Both the position numbers and the translations under genes were made by a program. From the NCBI GenBank assembly GCA_022702705.1, contig CM040428.1:112114022-112178021 (forward strand): a DNA stretch of 64,000 nt, written 5' to 3'. Origin of the DNA: Papilionanthe hookeriana x Papilionanthe teres (taxonomy: Eukaryota; Streptophyta; Magnoliopsida; Asparagales; Orchidaceae). The notes under the pieces are model-generated. The model was not told the DNA's origin, made no database searches, and saw only the letters and a program-made list of their open reading frames with translations. Of this stretch, positions 1-12,498 are shown in pieces; the first letter of the stretch is position 1, and every line of letters starts with the position of its first letter.

Positions 1-1219
1 CCGCCCCAGAAGAAGAAGAAAATCGTGGAAGAGAAGAAAACTGAGGCTCCGAAGGGTAGACTAGGGGTTGCTTATCCTAGGATGGTTGTTTCCGATTCGG
101 GGGAGAAATCCCTCGAACTTCTGACTCTGTATGATTATTTGCTCGCCCCGACGGGATCTCATAATGATAAGAGTTATGGCATTGGCTACGTTTTAACTGT
201 TTCTAACGATTACGTAACTAACGATAACCAACCTAATCCGGATCTCGATCCGAATATAAATAACAATTCTCAAATCATACTAAACCTCGATGACCACAAC
301 GAAGAAGATGTTCACAAAGGAGGCTACAAAAGCTCAACAAGCAACGAGTCCATTTGTGAATTTCGAGGAGCTCCAATCGCGATAGAATTAGAGTTAACGG
401 ATTCTGAAGCAACTGCAGAAGTGCCAGTCGTTCCAATTCAAGGAGAAACATCTGCAGATCCAGCACCAGACTCAGAACAAGTAACTGAAGTCAACCTAAG
501 AAGCGAAAAAGTTCTACCTCTGAGAATGGGTCCAAAGGATAAAGGAAAGCAGGTGGTTGCTCAGGAGGAGCCAATCCCAGTAGAGAAATTGCCCATTTGG
601 GAAGAAACCGAGAAACATGGTAATAAAGTGGACTATAACGTGCTAGTCCATCTTAGGAAGCTACCAGCCAAATTGAGCATATACGACGCTTTGATCCTGT
701 CAAAGGAGATGAGGGATGCCCTGATCAAGGCTCTACTTGATCTAGAGATTTGTTTAGCTCAAATGGCCGGTAATTCCTTCGACGAGGTTTGCTCGTTAAA
801 AGAACAACAAGGTGTTACCTTCACGGACAATGATCTATTACTGGGAACAGCTGATCACAACCGACCGTTGTACATTTCAGTCACTATTGGAAAGTTTACG
901 CTCTCTAGGGTGTTGGTTGATCCGGGAGCATCAATCAACATAATGAGCCTTTGAACGTTAGCATATTTGGAAATTGATGCTCGTGACCTCGAAGCGGACA
1001 AGATGTTATTGAGAGGCCTCAATCAGAAAGGAAAGAGCTCTCGGATCAATAACACTGTTAATGAAAACCGGTGACTTAGCAAAGACAATCACAAAATTTC
1101 ACATAATTGATTCTGAAACATCATTCAACGCTCTACTGGGTCGGCCATGGATCTATGAGAACCGGATGGTACCGTCGTCTCTACACCAGTGCATAAAATA
1201 TTATGAAGGAGGAGAACAG
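1..1219 (+). pseudogene. Element C: gag/protease segment of a Tat/Ogre-like Ty3/gypsy polyprotein, 5' part
   Basis: An open frame runs from the left edge to a stop at 952-954 and then continues in the same protein sense with a frameshift near 1020. The protease active-site region reads VDPGASINIMSL at about 910-951, an aspartic protease Asp-x-Gly-Ala motif in which Pro replaces the usual Ser/Thr, as in elements A and B. The stop is TGA where A has an Arg codon at the matching place, consistent with decay of a CGA. Upstream lies an acidic linker rich in Asp and Asn. Homology ends at 1219, in the middle of a coding segment that resumes at 37918, because element A inserted here. The start of this polyprotein is outside the window. 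Non-functional relic; oldest layer of the nest. Confidence 0.9.
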
Positions 1220-3222
<2,003 letters not shown>

Positions 3223-3394
3223 TGTTCGCGGATTGAGGTCACCAACCACACAATAATTCCACACATACCACATATAATTCCACACCTACCACACAATAGT
3301 TCCACACCATTTTAGAATAAGCTTCTAGATGACACATGTTTAGGCTCTTATTAAGCTTTATTTAAATAACTAAAATCAAGTTTATATTTCAACA
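3223..3394 (-). repeat. Short Ty1/copia 3' LTR
   Basis: On the minus strand this 172-bp segment starts TGTTGAAATATA directly after the purine-rich stretch AAGAGGGGG and ends GAACA at the junction with A's LTR. The ORF of the copia RNase H ends inside its first bases, a common arrangement in copia elements. The opposite copy was not found at the other end of the inserted block, so the element is incomplete. Confidence 0.65.
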
Positions 3395-4045
3395 CCCCCT
3401 CTTAAACTTGATTTTGTGACTTCAAGTAAACTTCTCATTTTAATAAAGTCTTCACTCTTGAGTGGTTTGGTAAAAATATCTGCAACCTGATCTTGAGACT
3501 TCACGTATTGCACTTGTATCTCCTTTCTTTCGATGCATTCTCTGATGTAGTGATAGTGCGTATCAATGTGTTTGCTTATATTATGGAAAATTGGATTCTT
3601 TGCTAGCACTATTGCAAACTTGTTATTGATAGAAATCTTGATCACCTCTTCTTGTGGTAAACATAACTCCTTTAATAGGTTTCAAAACCAAATTGCATAA
3701 TAAACACATGAGGTTGCAGCCACGTACTAAGCTTTACACGTAGAAAGAGTGAAAATTACTTATTTCTTTGATATCCAAGTGAAAGCAGTGTCTCCTATGA
3801 AGAATACAAACCCTGTAGTGCTTTTTCGATCATCCATGTCTCCAGCCCAATCACTGTCGCTATATCCTTCAACCTTGAAATTGTTAGATGATGAGTAAAG
3901 TAAACCAAAATAAATTGTACCTTTGATATAGCGCATAATTCATTTAGCTGTCTTTAGGTGGGTAGTAGTTGGAGTCTCCATGTAGCGGCTAACAAAACCA
4001 ACAGCATAAAGGATATCAGACCTTGTGCATGTCAGGTAGTGATGC
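3382..4045 (-). pseudogene. Ty1/copia polyprotein fragment, RNase H C-terminal end
   Basis: The minus-strand frame 3645-3382 reads through SKHIDTHYHYIRECIERKEI and QVADIFTKPLKSEDF, the highly typical C-terminus of copia RNase H. Further upstream (3646 to about 4045) translated pieces still resemble the RNase H core, with the usual region around the cysteine-adjacent catalytic acids broken by stops and frameshifts. No RT or integrase from this element remains. It lies inside A's 3' LTR and therefore arrived later than A. Confidence 0.88.
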
Positions 4046-4547
4046 GATTGGTTTTAATACATGAATTCAGCACCACTAATAGGTGATATAATTCCCCGGC
4101 AACGGTGCCAAATACTTGATGCAACTAGAATTTACTTCTATATTTTTAAATGTAAGATTTTTTTAACTTCAAATTTATATATTTATACTGATTTTGTAAA
4201 GTCCAGGCATTCAACACAAGTATACGTATCGTATCAAGAAATATAGGGCTCTAGTAGAGTCCTAGTTATCGATCCCACAGAGAGGTTTTAAGTTGAAGCA
4301 AAGTGAAAGTTTTAACAAGTTAGAATAAATAACTAGAACTTTCTTCTTACACTACTACTACTAGTATGTAGAAAACAGTAACAACCAACTAAACTACAAT
4401 TACTTCTAATAACTTTGAAAACAGAATTAACTAACAGACACACTAAACTAAGTACTTAAAAGGTTTTTAATATATGAGAAATGTATCTTTCTTCTTGCAA
4501 TGAGAATATGATGTGTGGATTGATATGGATTAATTATCTAATTTATT
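4046..4547 (-). mobile_element. Remnant of a second LTR element: primer-binding site and LTR end
   Basis: On the minus strand 4110-4093 reads TGGCACCGTTGCCGGGGA, one mismatch from the classic plant tRNA-Asp primer site. To its right (LTR side) is the typical U5 context with a GTGGGATCGATAACTAGGAC-like stretch around 4255-4290. I assign it as the 3' end of a minus-strand LTR plus its primer site. It is joined to copia sequence on the left, so either this is one badly deleted element or two remnants. The sequence continues past the solo LTR at 11947. Confidence 0.6.
4093..4110 (-). promoter_or_regulatory. tRNA-Asp-type reverse-transcription primer-binding site
   Basis: An 18-nt complement of the 3' end of plant tRNA-Asp with a single change, next to an LTR-like U5. 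This differs from the primer site of elements A and B, so the remnant belongs to another family. Confidence 0.7.
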
Positions 4548-4552
4548 GTGCC
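4548..4552. repeat. Target-site duplication, left copy (GTGCC)
   Basis: GTGCC lies immediately before the TGTTGACC start of the solo LTR and is repeated exactly at 11942-11946, straight after its terminal GCCGACA. A perfect 5-bp duplication is what a Ty3/gypsy integrase leaves. Confidence 0.93.
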
Positions 4553-4556
4553 TGTT

Positions 4557-4577
4557 GACCTCATTTTTTATGAGGTC
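4557..4577 (+). other. Conserved inverted repeat at the LTR 5' terminus
   Basis: GACCTCAT and ATGAGGTC form an 8-bp stem with a 5-base loop four bases inside the LTR. The same stem occurs at the corresponding end of A's 3' LTR (about 18039-18059) and B's 3' LTR (about 48480-48500); in A's 5' LTR (about 37891-37911) one base has changed. Confidence 0.85.
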
Positions 4578-5079
4578 TTCTCTTCTTCTTTTTAGTACTT
4601 AGGATCTAGCTTTAGGCTTTTCCTTTGACTATCCTAGAGGAATATAATTGGGACCCACCACTTAGAAATTCAAACCACTTCTTAACTCCCTGCGGACTCC
4701 ACAAGCTTGATTGTAGACCCCTAATCACCTAGAGGGTTGAAATCGAAATGTGGGAGTTTAAAGGATGAGTTCCTATAGGACTCTTTGACCTTAGGATCGC
4801 CTACAGGTGGCCCGGTCGCAGTGAGGGCTGACTTACACACACACTACACTTATACACTACACTTTCACACACTTCCTAAAACCACACCTATACCCAACTT
4901 GACCTCCTGACTCATGCAGGTGATTCACATGGATGGTCCTTAACCCCTAAGCCCTTGGCTAAGAGGGTTAGGAACAACATAGTGAATGCCTCAAATGAGT
5001 CTCTTCATGGCTCATGTGGGCTTAATATGGCTTCATGGCTCAACCAAAATGACTTCATTCCACTTACATTCACCCAATC

Positions 5080-6240
5080 TTCAATTTTCCAAATTTTTAA
5101 TTTTTGACCCCGGGGACCCTACACCCGCCTAGCCTACCCAAAACCCTTGAAATTACCCAAATTTTCTAAAATTCTCCAAAATCACCCAAATTCCTCAAAA
5201 ACCAATCTCAAACATTCCCACATCACTCAAATTGATCATCCATAGCCAAAAATACCAAAAAATGCCAAAAATACCCCCAATACCCTCCAAATACCCAAAA
5301 TGCCCCTCTTGACCCAAAAATCCAAAAATTCAGAAAATTCCCAGAAAATTCCAGAAAATCCCAAATATTCCCAATTTCATTTTGTTTTACTACACCATGG
5401 GCCAATTTTGTCCATTTATCCCACTTTTGTCAAAATCCCCAATTTGACCCATTTTAACCCAAAGTGAACCCAATGTCAAACCAAACCTACCCAATTGACC
5501 CAAATTCTGGTCCAATTCAATTCTAAACTTCCATTCAACATCCCCAACACTAATCTAGACCAAATCCAAGCCCAATTTGATTGACATTTGAATCCAATTT
5601 CACTTTTGACCTTAAAACCCAATTTGGACCCATGACCCAAACTTAGCCCAAACTCACCCAATTCAACTCCAATTAACCCCAAATCTTTTCTAAACCTTCC
5701 CTAACATCTCCACAAACAAAACACTAACATGATTTGCCCAAAATTTAAACCCAAACCCCACTCAAATTCAACCCAAAGCTAAAAGACCCAATTTTGACCT
5801 AAACCCAAACTTAACCCAAATAAGCCCAAACCCCAAAATCAAAACCCAACCAAAGTCAAAACCTCTTTGAAACACTCCCATAAACATTTCCCAACATTAA
5901 TTTTACAACAATTTCAACTCTAGCCCAATATTGGTCCAAGTTAGCCCAATTTGACCTACATTAGCCCATTTACCAAAGAGGCCCAAATCCAACCCCATTC
6001 AAACCCAAATCACTCCAAACTTGACATATCCCTAAACCAAACCCAACAATTATTTGGCCTAAACTTCTACAAAATTTCCATCCATGAATTCATTCTTAAA
6101 CCTAAAGGCCCACTCCCTTAAACCTTCCTAAAAGCCCAAATCAATCTAAAGCCCACATGACACTTTCCTTCATCACACATTCAGTTTAAAATCATTCCTA
6201 AAGTCCTAATTTATCAATTAAACAATTTCCATCAAAATGC
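5080..6240 (+). other. G-poor, C/A-rich strand-asymmetric tract of the LTR
   Basis: More than 1 kb of the LTR sense strand is built from short words such as CCCAAA, CCCAATT and CCAAA with very few G residues. The reverse-complement G/T-rich form is present in the other copies (about 16300-17500, 36150-37370 and 46700-47960). I see no coding capacity. Confidence 0.8.
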
Positions 6241-7414
6241 CAAAGTCCACAAAATCCCTTTTTATGAAATTGACCCAATCTTTTCCCAAGCCACATGGAG
6301 CCATGAAGCCACATGCAAGCCATCATGTAAGCCAGCGAGGATCTCCAAGTTGTCAACCCTCCTTAAATGGCAAAAGGAGGAGTTCCTTTAAGCACCTCCT
6401 AAAAGTCATTAACCTTAAACATGTTTCACCTTAACCCAAGTTTAATCCAAATATATTTGGATAAGGACTTCTCCATGCCAAACCAAGTGATTCCTTTGAT
6501 CGCCCACAACAGCCAAAGCCACCTTGAAGGGTGAACCAAGCCCAAAAGGTAGACTTGACCAAATCAAGGCAAAATTGGCCTTCCCCCATGCCATTTTAAT
6601 CCAAGCCTTTGACACATGGCAAAGCTCAATTGCCTACACAAAACCCCAGCCACGACCCACCTGAACCTGAGGGTGACCCTTGCTGCCGACCAGTAGCCTT
6701 GATCGCGGAAAACACCATGGCCGAGACCTTGGGAGGAGCCAAATTTTGGAATTCCACCTTCGTCGAGCTGCCTCACTCCAAATGGCCATTGCGTGCATTC
6801 TTCTCCTCACCAGAAGCGGCGATCCCAACCATCAAACCCCACGGGAGGCCCTCCGGCCTCTCCTGATTCAAACCCCACCCCCTCTCGGCCATGGGGTGTG
6901 CTGAAAACAAACCTACTGAAACTCTGCCAAAATTGTCCCAGACCACTCTCCACACTTAGAGCAATTGAGCTCCAGTGCCCATTTGCCCTAATCCTCATTA
7001 CCAGAGCTCAATTTCAGAGTCCAAATTCCACCCAAAAACAGGACACTTCTCCATAGTGAGCCAATCCCCAAATTGATTGGTTCTACACCTTCACCAGACC
7101 AAGAGAAGGAGTTTACCAGCAAAAGCCCCTTCTCGGAGCCACTCACCATTCCGGACTCCGAAGCTTTGTATTCGGCTGTGGTCGAAATCATACCTGGACA
7201 ATTCACCAGGCCAAGGGACCTCATCTGAAGCTTCACTTCTCTGAGCAAAGGTATGGACTCATTCTTCTTCCCGAGCTAACAGAGATTCTCCATTTAATTT
7301 GAATCAATTTCAATCCATGTTTACCGTATGGATGTGTTCGTCTCTTCAATACGAATCCATAGAGCATAAGAACACAAAAATCCGTTGAGAATCGAGTGAG
7401 AAATTAGGGTTAGA

Positions 7415-7625
7415 AGGTTGACGGTCACGGGTGCACACCGGTCGTAGATGATGGCCGGGAGCCGTCGGATCGAGCGTGTATCGAGCGGACGGTCTGGATT
7501 GAGCCGGACAGCGCGATGGTACGTGAACCGCGGGGCCCTGGAGCGCTGAGTCGGATGGCGGCGCCGAATCAGAAGACGACGCGTGTGCGTTCGGAGCTGC
7601 CGAGGTTGAGCTGGCGCCGCGTCAC
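7415..7625 (+). other. CpG-rich island in the LTR
   Basis: About 210 bp with very high GC and many CpGs (GTCGGATCGAGCG, GCGGACGGTC, GGCGGCGCCG and similar) inside an otherwise AT-rich LTR. It is kept at the same place in A (14885-15095; 34740-34970) and B (45320-45545). On the antisense strand it adjoins an AACCCTAA telo-box-like motif and looks like a plant gene leader. Function unknown; it could be an internal promoter or captured DNA. Confidence 0.65.
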
Positions 7626-9369
7626 TTAAGTAGAAAAATAGGATTTTTCTTATTTAATTAATTACCAGAACTTGGAAAATTCATAACTTTGTGTAGGAAA
7701 ATCCTAAAAATAAAATAAAAATACCCTCTTGCTCGATGAACGAGAGGAGAATAATGTGGAAAAGAAATCATGTAATTTCATCAAGTATTTTATTTTTAAT
7801 TATTTATTTACTCTCTGCACTATTTCAATTCTCCATGCATGTATACAATTCACCATGGCATGAGACCGTAGGGCTTTTGAAGCCTCTGAATTTGGGAACA
7901 TTCCACTGAATTTTCCAAAGTCAGAGGCCATCCCTATGAAGAGTTATTGATTTTTCAATTCTAGGTCACTATTCTGAGTATTTTAATTCCAATAATTAGC
8001 ATGTTGTGAAATAAATTCTAGGAAAATTTGGTGATGTTTCTTATGACCAGAGTACCCTAGGAAAAATAGTTTTTGAGTTAACTCACTTGTAATAACCTTA
8101 ATTGGCTTAAACACCCAAAATGAAGCTTTAATTAATTAGAGCTAATCATACATCAAATTGACTTGAAATCAATTCTCCACTGACCTTTAGGATTAGAGGA
8201 ACCCACCATAAAAGTTTGAAGTCAATTGGACTTGGTTAACCCTATCAAATGGGTTGATTAAGCCATTTAGCCAAAATTAAACTTCAAAAATTCATAACTT
8301 TCAAAATACTTCTCAAAAATTCACAAAATTGGTTTTGGAGCCTCTCTGATATCAGGGGAATTTAAGAAAATTAAAATTGCAATTTTCTAAAAAAGTTGAT
8401 TTTTTGCATTATTTTAATATTTTTAATAATTAAAAAATAATAAAAATCACAAAAATAATAAAATTCACTAAAATGTTACATTTTGAATTTTAATCACTTA
8501 GGAACAAACCCCATATTTTTCTTAAGTCTCTATGATGAGATATTAAATTTTAAAGCCCTAAGGTAATTTTAAAATTAAAAAAATGTATTTTCTAGCATTT
8601 CCACTAAAACAATTCTAATAAATCAAAGAAAAATAAAAAAATTGTAAAAATTGGTTCTCTGATTTCCTTGATATCAGAGAGATTTTTGAAAAATATAAAA
8701 TTCATTTTTCAACCTTTATTTTATTTTTAAATTAATTAATACTCCATAAGTCAAAATAATTATAATAAAAAGAATATAATTCAAAAAATCACCAAAATTG
8801 GTCCAAGTGGTTCTCTAGTCATTAGGAATGTCCCATAATTTTATTAAGGACAGAAAAATTCCCTTGGTCATCTTGTTGAATTTTCCTTGGAAATCCCTAT
8901 TTTCTACAAAAAGATAATTATATAAATGAATTAAATACAGAAAAATCACATTTTCTCCTTTAATGTCTTGATTGACATATGAGTGAAGTCACATAAAAAT
9001 TTCAAATTCATTTAAGCTCAATTTAGTGAGTTATGAAATTAGTAGGTTTGAAGGGCAAAATGGTAATTAAAATTTTAACCCTTAATTAAAACTTTAGGCT
9101 TAATAAAATGAAAGAGTAAAATGTTTGATCCTAATCTGATTTGGATGATTGAAATTTAAATAATTAAAGGGTAGAAACCTACTAAACAATTTGAAAATAA
9201 TTAAGATACCTTAATTAAGTAATTAATTAAATTTGGAAGAATAATAAAATTGGAATTATTAAAATAGGGATATTATTAGGAAGAGATTTGTTCTTTAATT
9301 TAAGAATCCCTAAACTAATCACCTCGATAATATTTAATTCCTAATTAAAATGATAATCCAAATTTAAAA

Positions 9370-9740
9370 TTTAAAATGCTAAAAGACTTAATCATTAAAT
9401 TAAATTAAAGTTAAATTATTTAAATTAAATCCTTTTAAAATTTCAATTAAATTAATACTTTAACAATTAAAATTAAATCCTCTTTAAAAAATAAAAAATA
9501 AAATATTAAATTAAAATTAAAAATAAAAATAAAAATAAAATTTAAATTAAATTAAAATCTAAAATAAAATTAAATTAAAATTTAATTAAATTAAAGTTTA
9601 AATTAAATTAAATTAAATTAAATTAAAAATTAAATTAAATTAAATTAAATTAAATCACATTAAATTAAATTAAATTAAACTAAAATTAAAACATATTAAA
9701 TTAAGTTAAATTAAAATAAAATAAAAATAAAATCAAGTTA

Positions 9741-9771
<31 letters not shown>

Positions 9772-9840
9772 GAGTAAAATTAAAACTAAACCAAATTAAA
9801 TTAAATTAAAATTAAAATTAAATTAAATTGAATTAAAAAA
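9370..9840 (+). repeat. TTAAA-type low-complexity tract in the LTR
   Basis: Dense irregular repetition of TTAAA/AAATT pentamers. Shorter or longer forms lie at the same LTR position in A (about 12900-13075 and 32760-32930) and B (about 43220-43525 and 63850-64000). Confidence 0.9.
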
Positions 9841-11545
9841 TAACATCACTTAAGACATAAAGAATTCAAAAGTAAATCTAAAACAACTTGAACACTATTC
9901 CAAACTTAAACCCATTAATTGAAATTAAATTAAATCACAAATCACTTGAACATCGATTTGCCCTCAAAAGCTCTTGTTGTCATAACTCCTAAACGGAGTG
10001 TTAAGTGAAGTGTTATTTCACTCATAGGATATTCAAATGTCCTAGTTCACTGAGCAAGATAACAAAACTTGAACTCCTGAACGATTAATTCATTTGTATA
10101 ATTAAATTCTCTTGGACTTAAAATAATCCTAGAAATATTGAAAAGATGTTTAAGATTCGTCTTAAGCACTTCTTCGATATGATAGGATGTTTATAAGAAC
10201 AATTGAACTTAATTGTTCTTTAATGAAGAAAATCGTCCTTAAACCAAAACACAAGAACCTAGACGTCATAGGAGGTGACTAGCTATAGGATTAGGAACTT
10301 GGTAGAAAACCATAACCCTTCCCTTAGCTTTTACCTAGGAACTTGCTTTAAATGCTTAAATATTCTAAATTGTGTTTAAGTGCAGCTTGGGATGACGGGA
10401 AGACCCTCCGAGTACGCTTTTATTTTATTGCAATTTACTTTATTGCAAATGCACTTTACTTTTCTTGCATGATAAACAAGCTGTTGCATGAAAACCAAAA
10501 CCTTTAGGAGTAGTCCATAAAGCTGAAACCAAAACTAAATTAAAAGTTATTACAAGATAAAATTCACCGCCACAACATTTCAAAATATAAAATAACTCAA
10601 AATTTAATCACGAAACGGAACAACAAAACTACAACTACAACTAAATTAAAACGTCTTGTTGGATGATCGGGAATACCTCGGATGATGTAACCTACGTGTT
10701 GCTAACGGGATTTCCCACGGTCTAAATGAAAGCGTGCAACTCATTTAGTTGAGTTTAGCAAATTCATCTGGACTAAGTGAATCCGATAAAAATAACGATG
10801 CGGAAGGATGGAACCGTGGGATCTTAACCGGTGTTGTTATAATCAACTTTAAGATTTGTTTTAATTAAAACATAAAAACACTTGGAAACTAAGACCTTCT
10901 CTAAACCAAAACACTTCTCTCATCTCCTGATTTATGACTTCTAAAACCAAACCTCTGCAACAACAACAAGGAGCTCGGAGCATGGTGGGCAGCACGGCCA
11001 TCGTCATCAGCAAAACCTGACTCTACATCAGCTAAACATTCATAGAATTAAATAACTAAACCATAGGACTTCGAGGTAGTTTGCCTAGTGCAACATAAAT
11101 CCTCAACCTTTTGTTAGGCATTTGCATTGCAAATTAAGCCCTAACCGATCTTAGGATTCCGAGGTAGTCGTTCCATACGACATAAACCCTCACATCGAGG
11201 CTATTTGTGTGATCACATCATACGAATATAAGTCCTAATTAATTAAGAATTGGCAAGATTGAAATATTAAATAAACATTAGGGCCTCCCTAAATTCAAGC
11301 CAAACAATAGGATAGTCGGGAAATTACCGAAGCTCGCTTCGAATCTGTGATTTCTCCTACCTTTCCTCCTTTGAATTCCCAAAATAAAATGTTCCAAATT
11401 TGATCCATTCCCTATTGAAATTCCAAAATCTAATCCTTTGAAAAACTTAAACTTTGAAATTCTTGAGAGCAGAACTACTGATTATTATCGAGAGTTTTCT
11501 TAGGTGATTCCCGTAACTTAAGATGTAATTAACTATAGGGGCTTG

Positions 11546-11735
11546 CCCTTATAGGGAATTTTAAGAACCCAGGTAATATAAACCCTGCTTAATTCATTTA
11601 TATTAAGCAGGGGAACTTGTCGGCTTATAAAATTGGTTCGTAGACCAAATGAATGTCACAAATCTTCTAGTTTATTTAACCGAGCCCCATCATCAAGCAG
11701 TGTGCCTGTTCTTCGGAATAGACACGCGGTTTGTG
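11546..11735 (+). other. Cluster of conserved hairpins upstream of the LTR TATA motif
   Basis: Three short inverted repeats follow one another: CCCTTATAGGG near 11548, CCCTGCTTAA / TTAAGCAGGG at about 11583-11612, and a TATTC-TTCG-GAATA stem near 11710-11722. Equivalent hairpins occur in A (1735-1930; 30780-30975) and B (41345-41535; 61960-62145), with arms mostly kept although flanking bases drift. Confidence 0.7.
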
Positions 11736-11746
11736 GTGCGGTGCTC

Positions 11747-11758
11747 GTTTATATAAAC
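11747..11758 (+). promoter_or_regulatory. Candidate LTR promoter TATA motif
   Basis: GTTTATATAAAC, a perfect palindrome, lies about 185 bp before the LTR 3' end and is preserved in all LTR copies (1709-1720 and 30758-30769 with one change; 41316-41327; 61928-61939). It is the best TATA candidate for the genomic transcript. If it is used, R plus U5 is under about 160 bp although the whole LTR is 7.4 kb. Confidence 0.5.
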
Positions 11759-11941
11759 TATTCGAGATGTGAGATTAGTTTGATTTCATATCTTAAATTT
11801 TTTAAAATTATTTTTAAAATCAAAACACTACTTTCCAAATCATATATATATATATGTAAATTAAATTAAAAATTCACCGACAATTTCTGTAGGCGACCTC
11901 TTTTCAAAAATACAACACACAAACCTAAAAATATGCCGACA

Positions 11942-11946
11942 GTGCC
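11942..11946. repeat. Target-site duplication, right copy (GTGCC)
   Basis: Exact repeat of 4548-4552 on the other side of the solo LTR. Confidence 0.93.
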
Positions 11947-12498
11947 CAATAGGAGCATAGATGATTCTTTACCTTTAGAGGAGTACCCCCTAGAACATTG
12001 ACACATTCTAAGTTTAGTTACTAATTCTAGAGCTAGGCTGGGAGGATACCGGCTCTCACTTCGGAGCTCCAACTCTCCCTTCACCCAAAGGCTAACCTTT
12101 GATATTAGTTACTAATCTTAGAACTAATCTGGGGATTTCAGCCTGTCACCCTGAAATCTCCACATTGAAGTCGTTCAGAACACATTTCCCTATTATTTAC
12201 ACGCAATTCCCATGAACTACGCAATTCATCCATGGAAATTGAATGAATTATTCATTATTGTTGTAGGACATTAAATCCTTTCAAACATAATGTTCAAAAA
12301 CATATTTTAACATTTCAATTGGCCAGATCGAAAGTAAATTAAGTTCTAAATGAAAAACCATCACAATTTCTTCATCACATTAAAAGCACATCAAATCCAC
12401 TTCAAACCATCATCACATCTCTAAGAAAGAAGAAAGACAAAGAAGAATACTCAGAATTCATGGAGAAGATACAATAAAATATGGATTTTATATCCCAT
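11947..12498 (-). mobile_element. Right part of the interrupted LTR-element remnant
   Basis: This 550-bp stretch is unlike the giant LTR family. It should be continuous with 4046-4547 once the solo LTR is removed. It has two similar TTAGTTACTAAT-containing segments around 12012 and 12105. No gene is visible. A's LTR resumes at 12499 (ATCCCATCATATTGAG), and about 45 bp of the LTR appear to be missing at this junction compared with A's 5' LTR. Confidence 0.6.

Larger units (their letters stand above)
4553..11941 (+). mobile_element. Solo LTR (7,389 bp) of the AlkB-carrying family
   Basis: This plus-strand LTR begins TGTTGACCTC and ends TATGCCGACA, with a perfect 5-bp target duplication and no internal region. 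It matches the LTRs of A and B segment by segment in reverse orientation: terminal hairpin, G-poor tract, GC-rich island, AT-rich tract, hairpin cluster and TATA-like palindrome. It arose from LTR-LTR recombination of a full element that had landed in the remnant block, which itself sits in A's 3' LTR. It is therefore the youngest demonstrable layer on the left side. ORFs inside it are short, not shared between copies, and not called as genes. Confidence 0.95.

Noticed and set aside
6564..7248. Overlapping short ORFs on both strands in the solo LTR
   Set aside because: Frames are not kept in the same segment of A's and B's LTRs.
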